The notes: a model not told the origin generated them from the sequence alone. Shown: positions 1-5,795, counted from the first letter of the stretch. The stretch: 9,153 nucleotides of DNA from Peptococcaceae bacterium (GCA_017622155.1 JAGARS010000179.1:1-9153), one strand, 5' to 3'. Program-made: numbers and translations.

Positions 1-734
1 AGTGCCATAGACTCGTTGTTTCCCATTAGCCACATGATAAAATTCAGAATCGCCACAAACCAGGCGGCCAACAGCCACAGTGTGCCCCAGTTGTGCCGGC
101 GCATGCGGGTGAGTGCCTCGGTGAGCACCATATTGTCATCCACCAGTTCTGCCTTGTTGCGATACAGGTAGCGATACCCCACCCAGCAGAAAAGAATCAT
201 AGCAGCGTCTATCAAATAGATGAAAGCCATTTCTTTGTCAAATAGAACCGGCAGCAGTGATACGATCAGAGGAATCAGAAATACAATTGGGGACATCCAC
301 TTGTCATTGTACGCAATGCCGGATAAATCTACAGTGCGTGTATCAGGAGCAGACTGGCGCCAGCCGCGATCTGCTTTTAGCTGTTTCAGTTTTTTGTGCT
401 GCAGTACATAAGGGATGTATGGCAATATGCAGGCTGCCAACAGCCAGATCATCCAGACGGTCATTGCTGTACCGATTTTAGAAATGAAGATACATGGAAA
501 AGCAGCCAATGTAATCAACCCACAGCTAATTGCCAGCTGTTTTTTGAATGAAGCAAGAATGGCAAGTACTTCAGCATCTTCTCTCGCCTCTTGGGGCATG
601 GTAACCCCCAGAGAGATATTTTTCTTAAACTTGATTTCGTTTTGTAAAATGACATACAAAAACGCCGGAAGCCAGATGACACAACCCCACAGAATCAGGT
701 TCATGCCGGAAACATGAAATGAAAAAATATTCAT
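1..734 (-). CDS. Multi-pass membrane protein, DUF1648-like family, partial (3' end beyond window)
   Basis: The ATG at 734-732 overlaps the TGA stop of the upstream GntR gene (ATGA), and an AGGAGG (complement of 742-747) lies 7 nt upstream, so the start is secure and translation is probably coupled. The frame stays open to the window edge (244 full codons). Hydrophobic segments are at about residues 12-30, 68-84, 90-111, 148-165, 168-187 and 216-236. The loop GVTMPQEAREDAEV (43-56), the KKLKQLKADRGW stretch (114-125) and TVDLS (134-138) resemble my memory of Bacillota DUF1648-type membrane proteins that sit beside small GntR regulators. The P-x-H-x-N segment expected between the last helices is not seen: TM4 and TM5 are joined by only a few residues. 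The substrate and biochemical role are unknown. The gene probably forms the effector half of an operon repressed by the GntR protein. The family call is by recognition only. Confidence 0.7.
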   Translation of the reverse strand, partial: MNIFSFHVSGMNLILWGCVIWLPAFLYVILQNEIKFKKNISLGVTMPQEAREDAEVLAILASFKKQLAISCGLITLAAFPCIFISKIGTAMTVWMIWLLAACILPYIPYVLQHKKLKQLKADRGWRQSAPDTRTVDLSGIAYNDKWMSPIVFLIPLIVSLLPVLFDKEMAFIYLIDAAMILFCWVGYRYLYRNKAELVDDNMVLTEALTRMRRHNWGTLWLLAAWFVAILNFIMWLMGNNESMA

Positions 735-1102
735 TGTAAGCCCTCCTCATATAATGTTTTACAAAGTGCCAGCGTATCATCCAGCGTCATACCGGCCAAA
801 CGCAGCTCACTTAAGTGCAGTTTTAAAGCATCGATGGTATCTTGCCGCGGAGCAGACGCTTGATTACATTGACATACTGTAGCACCGGAACGGCGGTCGG
901 TCTGAATATAGCCTTCCTGCTTTAACAATTGATATGCTTTGCTGACAGTCATCATATTAATGCCGCATTCTTCTGACAATGCGCGAATGGTAGGCAGCTT
1001 TTCGCCAGTTTGCAGCTTGCCTTCGGCAATGCCTAGTACAATCTGATTGCGAATCTGCATATAAATCGGCAAATCAGAACCAAAATTCAGATGTAATAAC
1101 AT
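731..1102 (-). CDS. GntR-family transcriptional repressor, short YtrA-like type
   Basis: This 123-residue protein has a GntR winged helix-turn-helix at about residues 9-75: the opening PIYMQIRNQI, then LPTIRALSEECGINMMTVSKAY (recognition helix) and the wing EGYIQTDRRSGATV. Only about 45 residues follow, ending in a helical region (SELRLAGMTLDDTLALCKTLYEE). That is too short for a FadR or UTRA ligand domain, so it fits the YtrA subfamily. The frame is open upstream to 1186, but that extension would be translated from the promoter itself (-35 at 1168-1163, -10 at 1145-1140), so ATG at 1102 is chosen. AAAGGA stands about 10 nt before it. A perfect 19-bp inverted repeat covers the promoter, so the protein very likely represses its own operon. 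It is coupled to the membrane-protein gene through an ATGA overlap. The inducer is unknown; GntR membership is near certain. Confidence 0.93.
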   Translation of the reverse strand: MLLHLNFGSDLPIYMQIRNQIVLGIAEGKLQTGEKLPTIRALSEECGINMMTVSKAYQLLKQEGYIQTDRRSGATVCQCNQASAPRQDTIDALKLHLSELRLAGMTLDDTLALCKTLYEEGLQ

Positions 1103-1117
1103 GTCTCTCACGTCCTT

Positions 1118-1162
1118 TATTGCATTGTTTGCATTATTTATTGTAATGCAAACAATGCAATA
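1118..1162. promoter_or_regulatory. Putative GntR operator: perfect 19-bp inverted repeat
   Basis: Bases 1118-1136 and 1144-1162 are exact reverse complements, separated by 7 nt (tttattg). Each arm holds two direct TGCATT units 9 bp apart (1121 and 1130; on the other strand 1145-1150 and 1154-1159), so four half-sites span the whole -35/-10 spacer, the -10 box and the start of transcription. Binding here would block RNA polymerase. The position directly before a GntR gene makes it the obvious autoregulatory operator. The match is seen in sequence; the binding is inferred. Confidence 0.85.
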
Positions 1163-1168
1163 TGTCAA
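1140..1168 (-). promoter_or_regulatory. Sigma-A type promoter of the gntR operon
   Basis: On the minus strand TTGACA (complement of 1163-1168) is followed by a 17-nt spacer and TACAAT (complement of 1140-1145). That is a perfect -35, ideal spacing and a 5/6 -10. Transcription would begin near 1133, about 30 nt before the ATG at 1102. The promoter lies inside the large inverted repeat described separately. Confidence 0.85.
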
Positions 1169-1190
1169 GTCGGATGTATGAAACAAAAGG

Positions 1191-1222
1191 CAAAAGAAAA
1201 AGCGCCTGCCGAAGCAGACGCT
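1191..1222 (-). terminator. Rho-independent terminator of the thioredoxin-like gene
   Basis: Read on the minus strand, a 9-bp stem with one G.U pair (1222-1214 with 1209-1201) closes a TTCG tetraloop and is followed by TTTTTCTTTT. It lies 30 nt after the stop of the thioredoxin-like gene and before the gntR promoter, so it insulates the two minus-strand units. Confidence 0.9.
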
Positions 1223-1251
1223 TGAGAATTCGTAAAAACGAAATATTGGAA

Positions 1252-1572
1252 TTAGCCAATGATTTCTTCGATTTTTGCGATGTATTCTTCTTCTTCTTTT
1301 TTACCAGCGAATTTGCCTAAGAATTCACCGTCATTGAAGAACAGAACCTGTGGTACACCTTTCAGGGAGAAACGGTTGAACAGGTCTTTTTCATCTTCAA
1401 CGTCTACATGGTAGAAGCCGAAGTCTTTACCTTCATACTGTTTTTCGATTTCGTCGATGATTGGATGTACTTCCTGGCATACATGGCAGCTTTTTCTGGA
1501 GAAAATAACCAGAGCTGGCTGACCTTCATCATAAATAATTTCTTCAAATGTTGCACCGTTTAATTCTTTCAT
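1252..1572 (-). CDS. Thioredoxin-family protein with CHVC active site
   Basis: This 106-residue single thioredoxin fold is of normal thioredoxin size. The redox motif is CHVC (residues 29-32) in the context FSRKSCHVC, after the central strand ALVIF (20-24). FYHVDVEDEKDL follows (53-64), then the cis-proline loop GVPQVLFF (72-79, Pro74) and DGEFLGKFAG. It should act in the cytosol as a dithiol reductant or disulfide exchanger; no signal peptide is seen. CHVC differs from the canonical CGPC of TrxA, so it is probably a specialised thioredoxin with an unknown partner. The start is ATG at 1572, because GAGGAG ends 8 nt upstream. A GTG three codons earlier lies inside that ribosome binding site and is rejected. 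The gene is monocistronic, with its own terminator, and divergent from exoA. Confidence 0.92.
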   Translation of the reverse strand: MKELNGATFEEIIYDEGQPALVIFSRKSCHVCQEVHPIIDEIEKQYEGKDFGFYHVDVEDEKDLFNRFSLKGVPQVLFFNDGEFLGKFAGKKEEEEYIAKIEEIIG

Positions 1573-1606
1573 TGGAAACACTCCTCTTTATGATATAAAA
1601 TTTTTG

Positions 1607-1630
1607 AACTTTTCGTTATTGTGAAAAGTT
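1607..1630. repeat. 8-bp inverted repeat in the thioredoxin leader
   Basis: AACTTTTC (1607-1614) and GAAAAGTT (1623-1630) are perfect reverse complements around 8 nt. The repeat sits between the putative -10 and the ribosome binding site of the thioredoxin-like gene. It could be an operator half-site pair or a weak AU-rich RNA hairpin; nothing in the sequence decides between these. Confidence 0.4.
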
Positions 1631-1645
1631 TTTCGAGTCGTTTTT

Positions 1646-1674
1646 ATTGTAGCACTAAACAGGCAATTATGCAA
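1646..1674 (-). promoter_or_regulatory. Possible promoter of the thioredoxin-like gene
   Basis: On the minus strand TTGCAT (complement of 1669-1674), a 17-nt spacer and TACAAT (complement of 1646-1651) lie about 75 nt before the ATG. The -10 is good and the -35 weak. Downstream, in the leader, is an 8-bp inverted repeat (1607-1614 with 1623-1630). Confidence 0.45.
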
Positions 1675-1770
1675 TTACTTCTTTCACGCAAAACATATTC
1701 AATTCGCCTATTGACACATAAATTATATCTATAGCATATAAAATGAAATTATGGCGGCAATGTTCATAGC

Positions 1771-1799
1771 TTTTCAGAATACAAAAAACAGGGTATAAT
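1771..1799 (+). promoter_or_regulatory. Promoter of exoA
   Basis: TTTTCA (1771-1776), a 17-nt spacer and a perfect TATAAT (1794-1799) lie 40 nt before the exoA start. TTGACA at 1711-1716 has no -10 at a standard distance and was not preferred. Confidence 0.65.
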
Positions 1800-1839
1800 A
1801 TAGCATGTGAAATAGATAAAAATAAATGGAGGCTGCAAT

Positions 1840-2595
1840 ATGAAACTGATTTCCTGGAATGTAAACGGTTTAAGAGCTTGTGTAGAGAAAGGTTTTTTAG
1901 AGTTTTTCGATAAGATTGATGCAGATTTTTTCTGTCTGCAGGAGACAAAAATGCAGCCGGGGCAATTGATTTTAGAATTGCCGGGGTATCATCAGTACTG
2001 GAACAGTGCAGAGAAAAAGGGGTATTCCGGAACGGCAATATTTACAAAGCATGAGCCTTTGGCTGTAACATACGGATTGCCGCAGGAAGAACATAATCAT
2101 GAGGGGCGTGTCATTACGCTGGAAATGGATAGTTTTTATCTGGTAACGGTATATACACCCAATGCGCAGGATGGCTTGGCGAGACTGGATTATCGCATGC
2201 AGTGGGAAGATGCGTTCCGCGCGTATCTGCAGGAGTTAGATCAGCATAAACCGGTAATTGTATGCGGTGATTTAAATGTGGCGCATGAGGAGATTGACCT
2301 GAAGAATCCAAAAACCAATCGCAAAAATGCAGGATTCTCCGATGAAGAGCGCGGAAAAATGACGGAATTATTAAACGCCGGGTTTACGGATACATTTCGG
2401 TACTTTTATCCGGACTTGACCGGTGCATACAGCTGGTGGTCCTATCGGTTCAAGGCGCGGGAAAAGAATGCAGGATGGCGGATTGATTACTTTATTGTGT
2501 CCAATCGTCTGCAGCCTCAGTTGAACGATGCTGTCATTCACAGTGATATTTTTGGCAGTGATCATTGCCCGGTGGAACTGGACATTGCATTGTAA
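1840..2595 (+). CDS. exoA: Exodeoxyribonuclease III / AP endonuclease ExoA
   Basis: This 251-residue protein has the size of Bacillus ExoA and belongs to the EEP (exonuclease-endonuclease-phosphatase) superfamily. It cuts DNA 5' of abasic sites and trims 3' blocked ends in base-excision repair, using Mg or Mn. All catalytic motifs are visible: WNVNG with Asn7, LQETK with metal ligand Glu35, YTPNA with Tyr105, CGDLNVA with Asp144 and Asn146, and SDHCP with Asp241-His242. The segment TGAYSWWSYRFKAREKNAGW followed by RIDY (194-217) is the DNA-contact region typical of the ExoA/APE1 branch. The ribosome binding site TGGAGG lies 7 nt before the ATG, so the start is secure. The gene is divergent from the thioredoxin-like gene and followed 161 nt later by ppaC with its own promoter. 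No convincing terminator is seen right after the stop. Confidence 0.97.
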   Translation: MKLISWNVNGLRACVEKGFLEFFDKIDADFFCLQETKMQPGQLILELPGYHQYWNSAEKKGYSGTAIFTKHEPLAVTYGLPQEEHNHEGRVITLEMDSFYLVTVYTPNAQDGLARLDYRMQWEDAFRAYLQELDQHKPVIVCGDLNVAHEEIDLKNPKTNRKNAGFSDEERGKMTELLNAGFTDTFRYFYPDLTGAYSWWSYRFKAREKNAGWRIDYFIVSNRLQPQLNDAVIHSDIFGSDHCPVELDIAL

Positions 2596-2672
2596 TGGAG
2601 ACTTGTTTGTGAGCAGCACGCGCTTCTCTAAACAGAAAGAGAAATTTTTCTGCGTTTTGAGGCAAGTAGGGC

Positions 2673-2701
2673 TTGTAAGCAAAGTGCAGACAGTGTAAAA
2701 T
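2673..2701 (+). promoter_or_regulatory. Promoter of ppaC
   Basis: TTGTAA (2673-2678), a 17-nt spacer and TAAAAT (2696-2701) lie 55 nt before the ppaC start. Each box has 4-5 of 6 consensus bases with ideal spacing. A small inverted repeat (ATTGT at 2707 and ACAAT at 2720) follows in the leader. Confidence 0.55.
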
Positions 2702-2756
2702 AATATATTGTGAGTGTTTACAATTTTAATTTTAAATAAAGTATGAGAGTGAAAAC

Positions 2757-3668
2757 ATGAGTATTTATATTACAGGTCATAAAAATCCGGATACCGACTC
2801 TATCTGTTCTGCTATCGGTTATGCAGCACTGAAAGGGGAAGGGTATGCGGCAGGTCGCCTGGGCGAGCTGAATCCGGAAACACAGTTTGTGCTGAATCAT
2901 TTTGGTGTGGATGCGCCAACATTGCTGGGCAATATGGCAGGTCAGGAAATCATTCTGGTAGACCACAATGAAGCTGCGCAGAGTGCGGATGGTATCGAAG
3001 AAGCGAAAATTTTAGAAATCGTGGATCATCACAAAATCGGCGGTATCAAAACAAGCGAACCGATTATGTTTTGCAATATGCCTTTAGGCTGTACCGCAAC
3101 AATTGTGACAATGCTGTACAAACATGAACACAAAATGCCGGAAGCGAAAATTGCAGGTGTATTATGTTCTGCTATTTTATCTGATACACTGGCTTTCCGT
3201 TCTCCTACCTGCACAGAAACCGATAAAATCATTGCGCTGCAGCTGGCAGAAATCGCAGGTATCGCAGATGTAGAAGCTTATGCCAAAGAAATGTTTGTAG
3301 CCGGCAGTGAATTGGGCAGCAAAACAGAAAAAGAAATTCTGTATCTGGACTTCAAAAAGTTTGAATCCGGCAATACCACATTTGGTGTTGGTCAGGTAAC
3401 TTCTATGAGCGGTGAAGAACTGCAGGAACTGAAACCTCGTATGCAGCAGTATATGGAGCAGAGCTTTGCAGAACACGGCGCAGATATGCTGTTCCTGATG
3501 CTGACCGATATTATGGATGAATCCACTGACTTAATTTATTGTGGTGAAGGTGCAAAAGAAGCAGTAGATAAAGCATTCACTTCCGATGCAGCAGACAGAA
3601 CATACCTGAAAGGGTGTATGTCTCGTAAGAAGCAGGTGGTGCCGCAGCTGACCGACGCATTAAAATAA
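2757..3668 (+). CDS. ppaC: Manganese-dependent inorganic pyrophosphatase (family II)
   Basis: The enzyme hydrolyses pyrophosphate to two phosphates in the cytosol, pulling biosynthetic reactions such as nucleic acid and aminoacyl-tRNA synthesis forward. At 303 residues it is a plain PpaC without inserted CBS or DRTGG regulatory domains. The DHH domain shows GHKNPDTDS (7-15; ligands His8, Asp12, Asp14), VDH (Asp69), the DHH triad Asp90-His91-His92 and SDTLAFRSP (142-150; Asp143). The C-terminal DHHA2 domain carries the substrate-binding SRKKQ (289-293). The ribosome binding site is modest (GAGAGTG, 5 nt before the ATG), but the protein begins exactly where the family does (MSIYITGHKNPD). The gene is monocistronic, with a likely promoter at 2673-2701 and a 3' region holding a palindromic element and a possible terminator. 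Confidence 0.98.
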   Translation: MSIYITGHKNPDTDSICSAIGYAALKGEGYAAGRLGELNPETQFVLNHFGVDAPTLLGNMAGQEIILVDHNEAAQSADGIEEAKILEIVDHHKIGGIKTSEPIMFCNMPLGCTATIVTMLYKHEHKMPEAKIAGVLCSAILSDTLAFRSPTCTETDKIIALQLAEIAGIADVEAYAKEMFVAGSELGSKTEKEILYLDFKKFESGNTTFGVGQVTSMSGEELQELKPRMQQYMEQSFAEHGADMLFLMLTDIMDESTDLIYCGEGAKEAVDKAFTSDAADRTYLKGCMSRKKQVVPQLTDALK

Positions 3669-3702
3669 TAAGGCTGGTCTTTTTTGTCCCTGACGTTGTT
3701 GT

Positions 3703-3757
3703 TTTTGATTTTCCTCGCCTTGCGTACCTTAAGTACGCGTCGCTCGAAAAATCAAAA
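3703..3757. repeat. Imperfect 55-bp palindromic element in the ppaC 3' region
   Basis: Outer arms TTTTGATTTT (3703-3712) and AAAATCAAAA (3748-3757) are perfect complements. Inner arms GCGTAC (3722-3727) and GTACGC (3733-3738) close a 5-nt CTTAA loop. Between them are equal 9-nt unpaired sides (3713-3721 and 3739-3747). No T-tract follows, so it is not a standard terminator. Layout and symmetry look like a REP- or MITE-like dispersed element, but copies elsewhere in the genome cannot be seen from here. A spurious reading frame runs across it on the minus strand (3900-3577). Confidence 0.6.
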
Positions 3758-3792
3758 GCCGCCTTGTACTGTGAAAAAATTCTGCGCCTTGG

Positions 3793-3820
3793 GGTAGTGG
3801 AATCAATTACTGCCTTTTTT
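3793..3820 (+). terminator. Possible terminator of ppaC
   Basis: GGTAGTGG (3793-3800) can pair with TTACTGCC (3807-3814) around a 6-nt loop, using three G.U pairs, and TTTTTT follows at 3815-3820. The stem is weak but correctly placed, about 125 nt after the ppaC stop and before the tRNA promoter. A further 7-bp pairing (3780-3786 with 3835-3841) surrounds it. Confidence 0.45.
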
Positions 3821-3884
3821 GTCGCATTGAGGGACGCAGAAATACAATAACACGAAAATAATTCGTGATTTTGAAAAATAACAG

Positions 3885-4011
<127 letters not shown>

Positions 4012-4017
4012 TAGTAT

Positions 4018-4048
4018 CCGGTTCAGATATTTCTGAGCCGGTTTTTTT
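4018..4048 (+). terminator. Rho-independent terminator of tRNA-Gln
   Basis: A 9-bp stem (CCGGTTCAG 4018-4026 with CTGAGCCGG 4033-4041, one T.G pair) with a 6-nt loop is followed by seven T (4042-4048), 12 nt after the tRNA CCA. Confidence 0.95.
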
Positions 4049-4146
4049 GTTCTGCGAAAATTTTGCGAAGTCTTGTATAATAGTAAACAAGGTGTTTTGC
4101 GTAATCAAACAAAAAAGAAATGCTTATGGATTTTCGATTCTTTTCG

Positions 4147-4175
4147 TTGACTTTTCATACGAAGAACTGTATAAT
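4147..4175 (+). promoter_or_regulatory. Promoter of the rplU-prp-rpmA operon
   Basis: TTGACT (4147-4152), a 17-nt spacer and a perfect TATAAT (4170-4175) make a strong sigma-A type promoter, giving a leader of about 100 nt. A second TATAAT at 4076-4081 lacks a good -35 (TGCGAA) and may be a minor upstream promoter or chance. Confidence 0.85.
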
Positions 4176-4181
4176 CTTATT

Positions 4182-4283
4182 TTGTAGGCACTATGTGCTG
4201 AAACCGCGCAGGCTGGGTTTGAAAATGCCTGTAAATAAGGCATTACCTAAGTTTAGGCGAGTATTTTGAAGGAGGTGCAGAGA
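4182..4283 (+). ncRNA. Structured 5' leader of rplU, probable L21-type ribosomal protein leader
   Basis: The roughly 100-nt untranslated leader has a small hairpin GCAC-tat-GTGC (4188-4198), a stretch GAAACCGCG, then CAGGC (4209-4213) able to pair with GCCTG (4227-4231). TGCCT (4226-4230) can instead pair with AGGCA (4238-4242), and CCTA/TAGG (4246-4257) forms another stem before the ribosome binding site. The position before rplU, size and CCGCGCAGGCTGGG-type core agree with the L21 leader family of Bacillota, which is thought to let a ribosomal protein regulate its own operon. The family match is from memory; a covariance-model search would settle it. Confidence 0.6.
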
Positions 4284-4595
4284 ATGTACGCAATTATCGA
4301 AACAGGTGGGAAACAGTACAAAGTTCAGGAAGGCGATGTAATCACAGTTGAATTATTACACGCTGAAGCTGGCGAAACTGTTGCTATTGACAAAGTGTTA
4401 ATGGTAAACAAAGATGGTGAACTGACAGTAGGTGCTCCATACGTAGCTGGTGCTAAAGTTGAACTGAAAGTAGAAGAAAACGGCAAAGCTCCAAAAATCG
4501 TTGTTTTCAAATACAAAGCTAAGAAAAACTCCCGTAGAAAAAAAGGCCATCGTCAGCCTTTCACAAAAGCAACTGTAGTTAAAATCGAAGCGTAA
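4284..4595 (+). CDS. rplU: Large-subunit ribosomal protein bL21
   Basis: The 103-residue length is the normal one for bL21, which binds 23S rRNA in the 50S subunit. The start [14 protein letters not shown] is the family signature, and the basic tail [19 protein letters not shown] (about 76-94) contains the conserved GHRQ. The start ATG at 4284 follows AAGGAGGTG (4269-4277) by 6 nt. A TTG six codons upstream would put the Shine-Dalgarno inside the gene and is rejected. It is the first gene of rplU-prp-rpmA; prp begins 3 nt after its stop. Expression is probably controlled through the structured leader. Confidence 0.98.
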   Translation: MYAIIETGGKQYKVQEGDVITVELLHAEAGETVAIDKVLMVNKDGELTVGAPYVAGAKVELKVEENGKAPKIVVFKYKAKKNSRRKKGHRQPFTKATVVKIEA

Positions 4596-4598
4596 GCT

Positions 4599-4946
4599 AT
4601 GATTCAAGTACAGATTGTCAAAGCGGGAAATCACATATCGGGATTTCAGATTTCCGGGCATGCGGGTTATGCCCAGCATGGTCAGGATATTGTCTGTGCA
4701 GCAGCATCGTTTTTAGCTATTACGGTGGTAAACAGTCTGGAACTGCAATTAGGGAAAGAAGGCACTGTAAAGAGCGAAGACGGTTATCTGTATTATCGGC
4801 TGCCGCAAGGCTTAACCGAGCAGGAACTGGAGACAGCACAGATTATATTACGTACTCTGGTGACAGGGTATCAGAATCTCAAAGAAGAGTATCCCAAATA
4901 TATTTCAATTCAAAATTTGAGAATAAAGGGAGGTGCATTGGAATGA
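4599..4946 (+). CDS. prp: Ribosomal-processing cysteine protease Prp
   Basis: This 115-residue protein of the YsxB/Prp family removes the N-terminal extension of ribosomal protein L27 in Bacillota, a step known to be essential in Staphylococcus. The catalytic dyad is visible as SGHAGYA (His21) and DIVCAAAS (Cys33), spaced as in the family. It lies between its substrate gene and rplU, as in other Bacillota. The start ATG is 3 nt after the rplU stop and has no clear Shine-Dalgarno, so translation probably depends on ribosomes finishing rplU. Its stop TGA overlaps the first rpmA ATG (ATGA). Confidence 0.96.
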   Translation: MIQVQIVKAGNHISGFQISGHAGYAQHGQDIVCAAASFLAITVVNSLELQLGKEGTVKSEDGYLYYRLPQGLTEQELETAQIILRTLVTGYQNLKEEYPKYISIQNLRIKGGALE

Positions 4947-5227
4947 TGAAATTAAATCTGCAGTTATTTGCATCCAAAAAAGGGGTAGGTTCCACCAAAA
5001 ACGGTCGTGACTCCGAATCCAAACGTTTGGGCGCAAAAAGAGCGGACGGTCAGTTCGTACTGGCAGGTAACATCCTGTACAGACAGAGAGGTACCAAAAT
5101 TCATCCAGGCAACAATGTAGGTATTGGTGGCGATGACACTTTATTTGCTAAAGTGGACGGTATCGTTAAATTCGAAAGAAAAGGCAAAGACAAAAAACAG
5201 GTTAGCGTATATCCTGTAGCTGAGTAA
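4943..5227 (+). CDS. rpmA: Large-subunit ribosomal protein bL27 with cleavable N-terminal extension
   Basis: This 94-residue precursor is the Bacillota form of bL27, whose mature N-terminus reaches the peptidyl-transferase centre. Residues MMKLNLQLF (1-9) are the extension and [15 protein letters not shown] begins the mature protein; Prp is expected to cut between Phe9 and Ala10. [21 protein letters not shown] and [10 protein letters not shown] are family hallmarks. Two adjacent in-frame ATGs exist (4943 and 4946). The first is chosen because the family begins M-L-K and GGGAGGTG (4928-4935) is 7 nt before it. It overlaps the prp stop by 4 nt. A strong terminator follows 12 nt after the stop, so obg is not in this operon. 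Confidence 0.98.
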   Translation: MMKLNLQLFASKKGVGSTKNGRDSESKRLGAKRADGQFVLAGNILYRQRGTKIHPGNNVGIGGDDTLFAKVDGIVKFERKGKDKKQVSVYPVAE

Positions 5228-5239
5228 TTTTGCTGATTG

Positions 5240-5271
5240 GCGGATAGTGTGGAAGCACTGTCCGCTTTTTT
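5240..5271 (+). terminator. Rho-independent terminator of rplU-prp-rpmA
   Basis: An 11-bp stem with two G.U pairs (5240-5250 with 5255-5265) closes a GGAA tetraloop and runs into TTTTTT (5266-5271), 12 nt after the rpmA stop. Confidence 0.95.
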
Positions 5272-5306
5272 ATTGCTTACAAACTACCTTAAGAGGTCGC
5301 AGGATT

Positions 5307-5354
5307 ATGTCCATAGACATCTAAATATACAGTAGTTCAAAATGAACGCTACAT
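5307..5354. repeat. Two short inverted repeats before the lipoprotein gene
   Basis: ATGTC-cata-GACAT (5307-5320) is perfect. GTAGTTCA (5332-5339) and TGAACGCTAC (5343-5352) are complementary apart from a 2-nt bulge. Both lie in the 105-nt space between the rpmA terminator and the lipoprotein start, where no convincing -35/-10 pair is visible. They may be regulator sites or leader hairpins; either reading is weak. Confidence 0.3.
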
Positions 5355-5376
5355 TATTCGATAAGGGGTTGGAAGT

Positions 5377-5790
5377 ATGAAAAGAATGGGAATGCTGCTA
5401 ATGGTGATGCTGGTAGGTGCAGCCCTGGTTTTTGCAGGGTGCGGCGGTGATGATACACAGCAAAATCAGGGACAGCCGCAGCAGCAACAGCAGAATCAGC
5501 AAGATGGTGCTGTGCAGAAGGACGAAGATGGAGCAAATCCAGCCGGTGCTGAAGTACAGACCGGAAAAAATGAAACGGTGACATTAAATGGTGCATTTCA
5601 GGGTCTGGCTGATGGGCACAGCGCAGAAATTACAGTAGATGGAGAACCGATGGTGTTCCAGTTTCATGATGAGGACATCGCAGAACAGTTAGAAATTATG
5701 GAAACAGATACGGCAATTCAGTTTGATGTGGAAACTGATGATGAAACAGGGGTAAAAACCATTGTAAAATTATATGAACGCGCTGAGTAA
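5377..5790 (+). CDS. Small Gln-rich lipoprotein of unknown function
   Basis: This 137-residue protein has a type II signal peptide: MKR, hydrophobic core 5-18, then VFAGC with the lipidated Cys22. Phe at -3 is less usual than Leu, but the rest fits. Residues 25-66 are a low-complexity linker, very rich in Gln between 28 and 42 and acidic after 43. Residues 67-137 form a small, probably beta-rich domain (ETVTLNGAFQGLADGHSAEITVDGEP, MVFQFHDED, IQFDVETDDETGVKTIVKLYE). This resembles the conserved C-terminal part of several uncharacterised Bacillota lipoproteins, but I cannot name the family. It should be anchored outside the cytoplasmic membrane. The ribosome binding site is AAGGGG or TTGGAAG before the ATG. 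It follows the rpmA terminator and converges on the epimerase gene, so it is probably its own unit. Function unknown. Confidence 0.88.
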   Translation: MKRMGMLLMVMLVGAALVFAGCGGDDTQQNQGQPQQQQQNQQDGAVQKDEDGANPAGAEVQTGKNETVTLNGAFQGLADGHSAEITVDGEPMVFQFHDEDIAEQLEIMETDTAIQFDVETDDETGVKTIVKLYERAE

Positions 5791-5795
5791 GTCAG

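Noticed and set aside
220..717. Plus-strand frames overlapping the left-hand membrane protein
   Set aside because: They are antisense to a gene with good start, coupling and helix pattern, and show no recognisable protein family.
1103..1186. Upstream extension of the gntR reading frame to 1186
   Set aside because: It would be translated from the promoter and operator DNA itself, and the GntR family starts near MLLHLNFGSDLPIY; ATG at 1102 is used instead.
1711..1716. TTGACA as the -35 of exoA
   Set aside because: At 16-18 nt downstream there is no -10-like hexamer; the best A/T match is 20 nt away. The TATAAT at 1794 is better placed.
2596..2700. Terminator after exoA (CAGAAA with TTTCTG at about 2634-2653)
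   Set aside because: Only a 6-bp A/T-rich stem without a following T-run; too weak to call.
3680..3685. T-run directly after ppaC as its terminator
   Set aside because: Upstream pairing is only GACC/GGTC with a loop over 20 nt; the hairpin at 3793-3820 is a better candidate.
4266..4283. TTG start giving rplU six extra residues
   Set aside because: The AAGGAGGTG ribosome binding site would lie inside the coding region, and bL21 universally begins at MYAII-type sequence.
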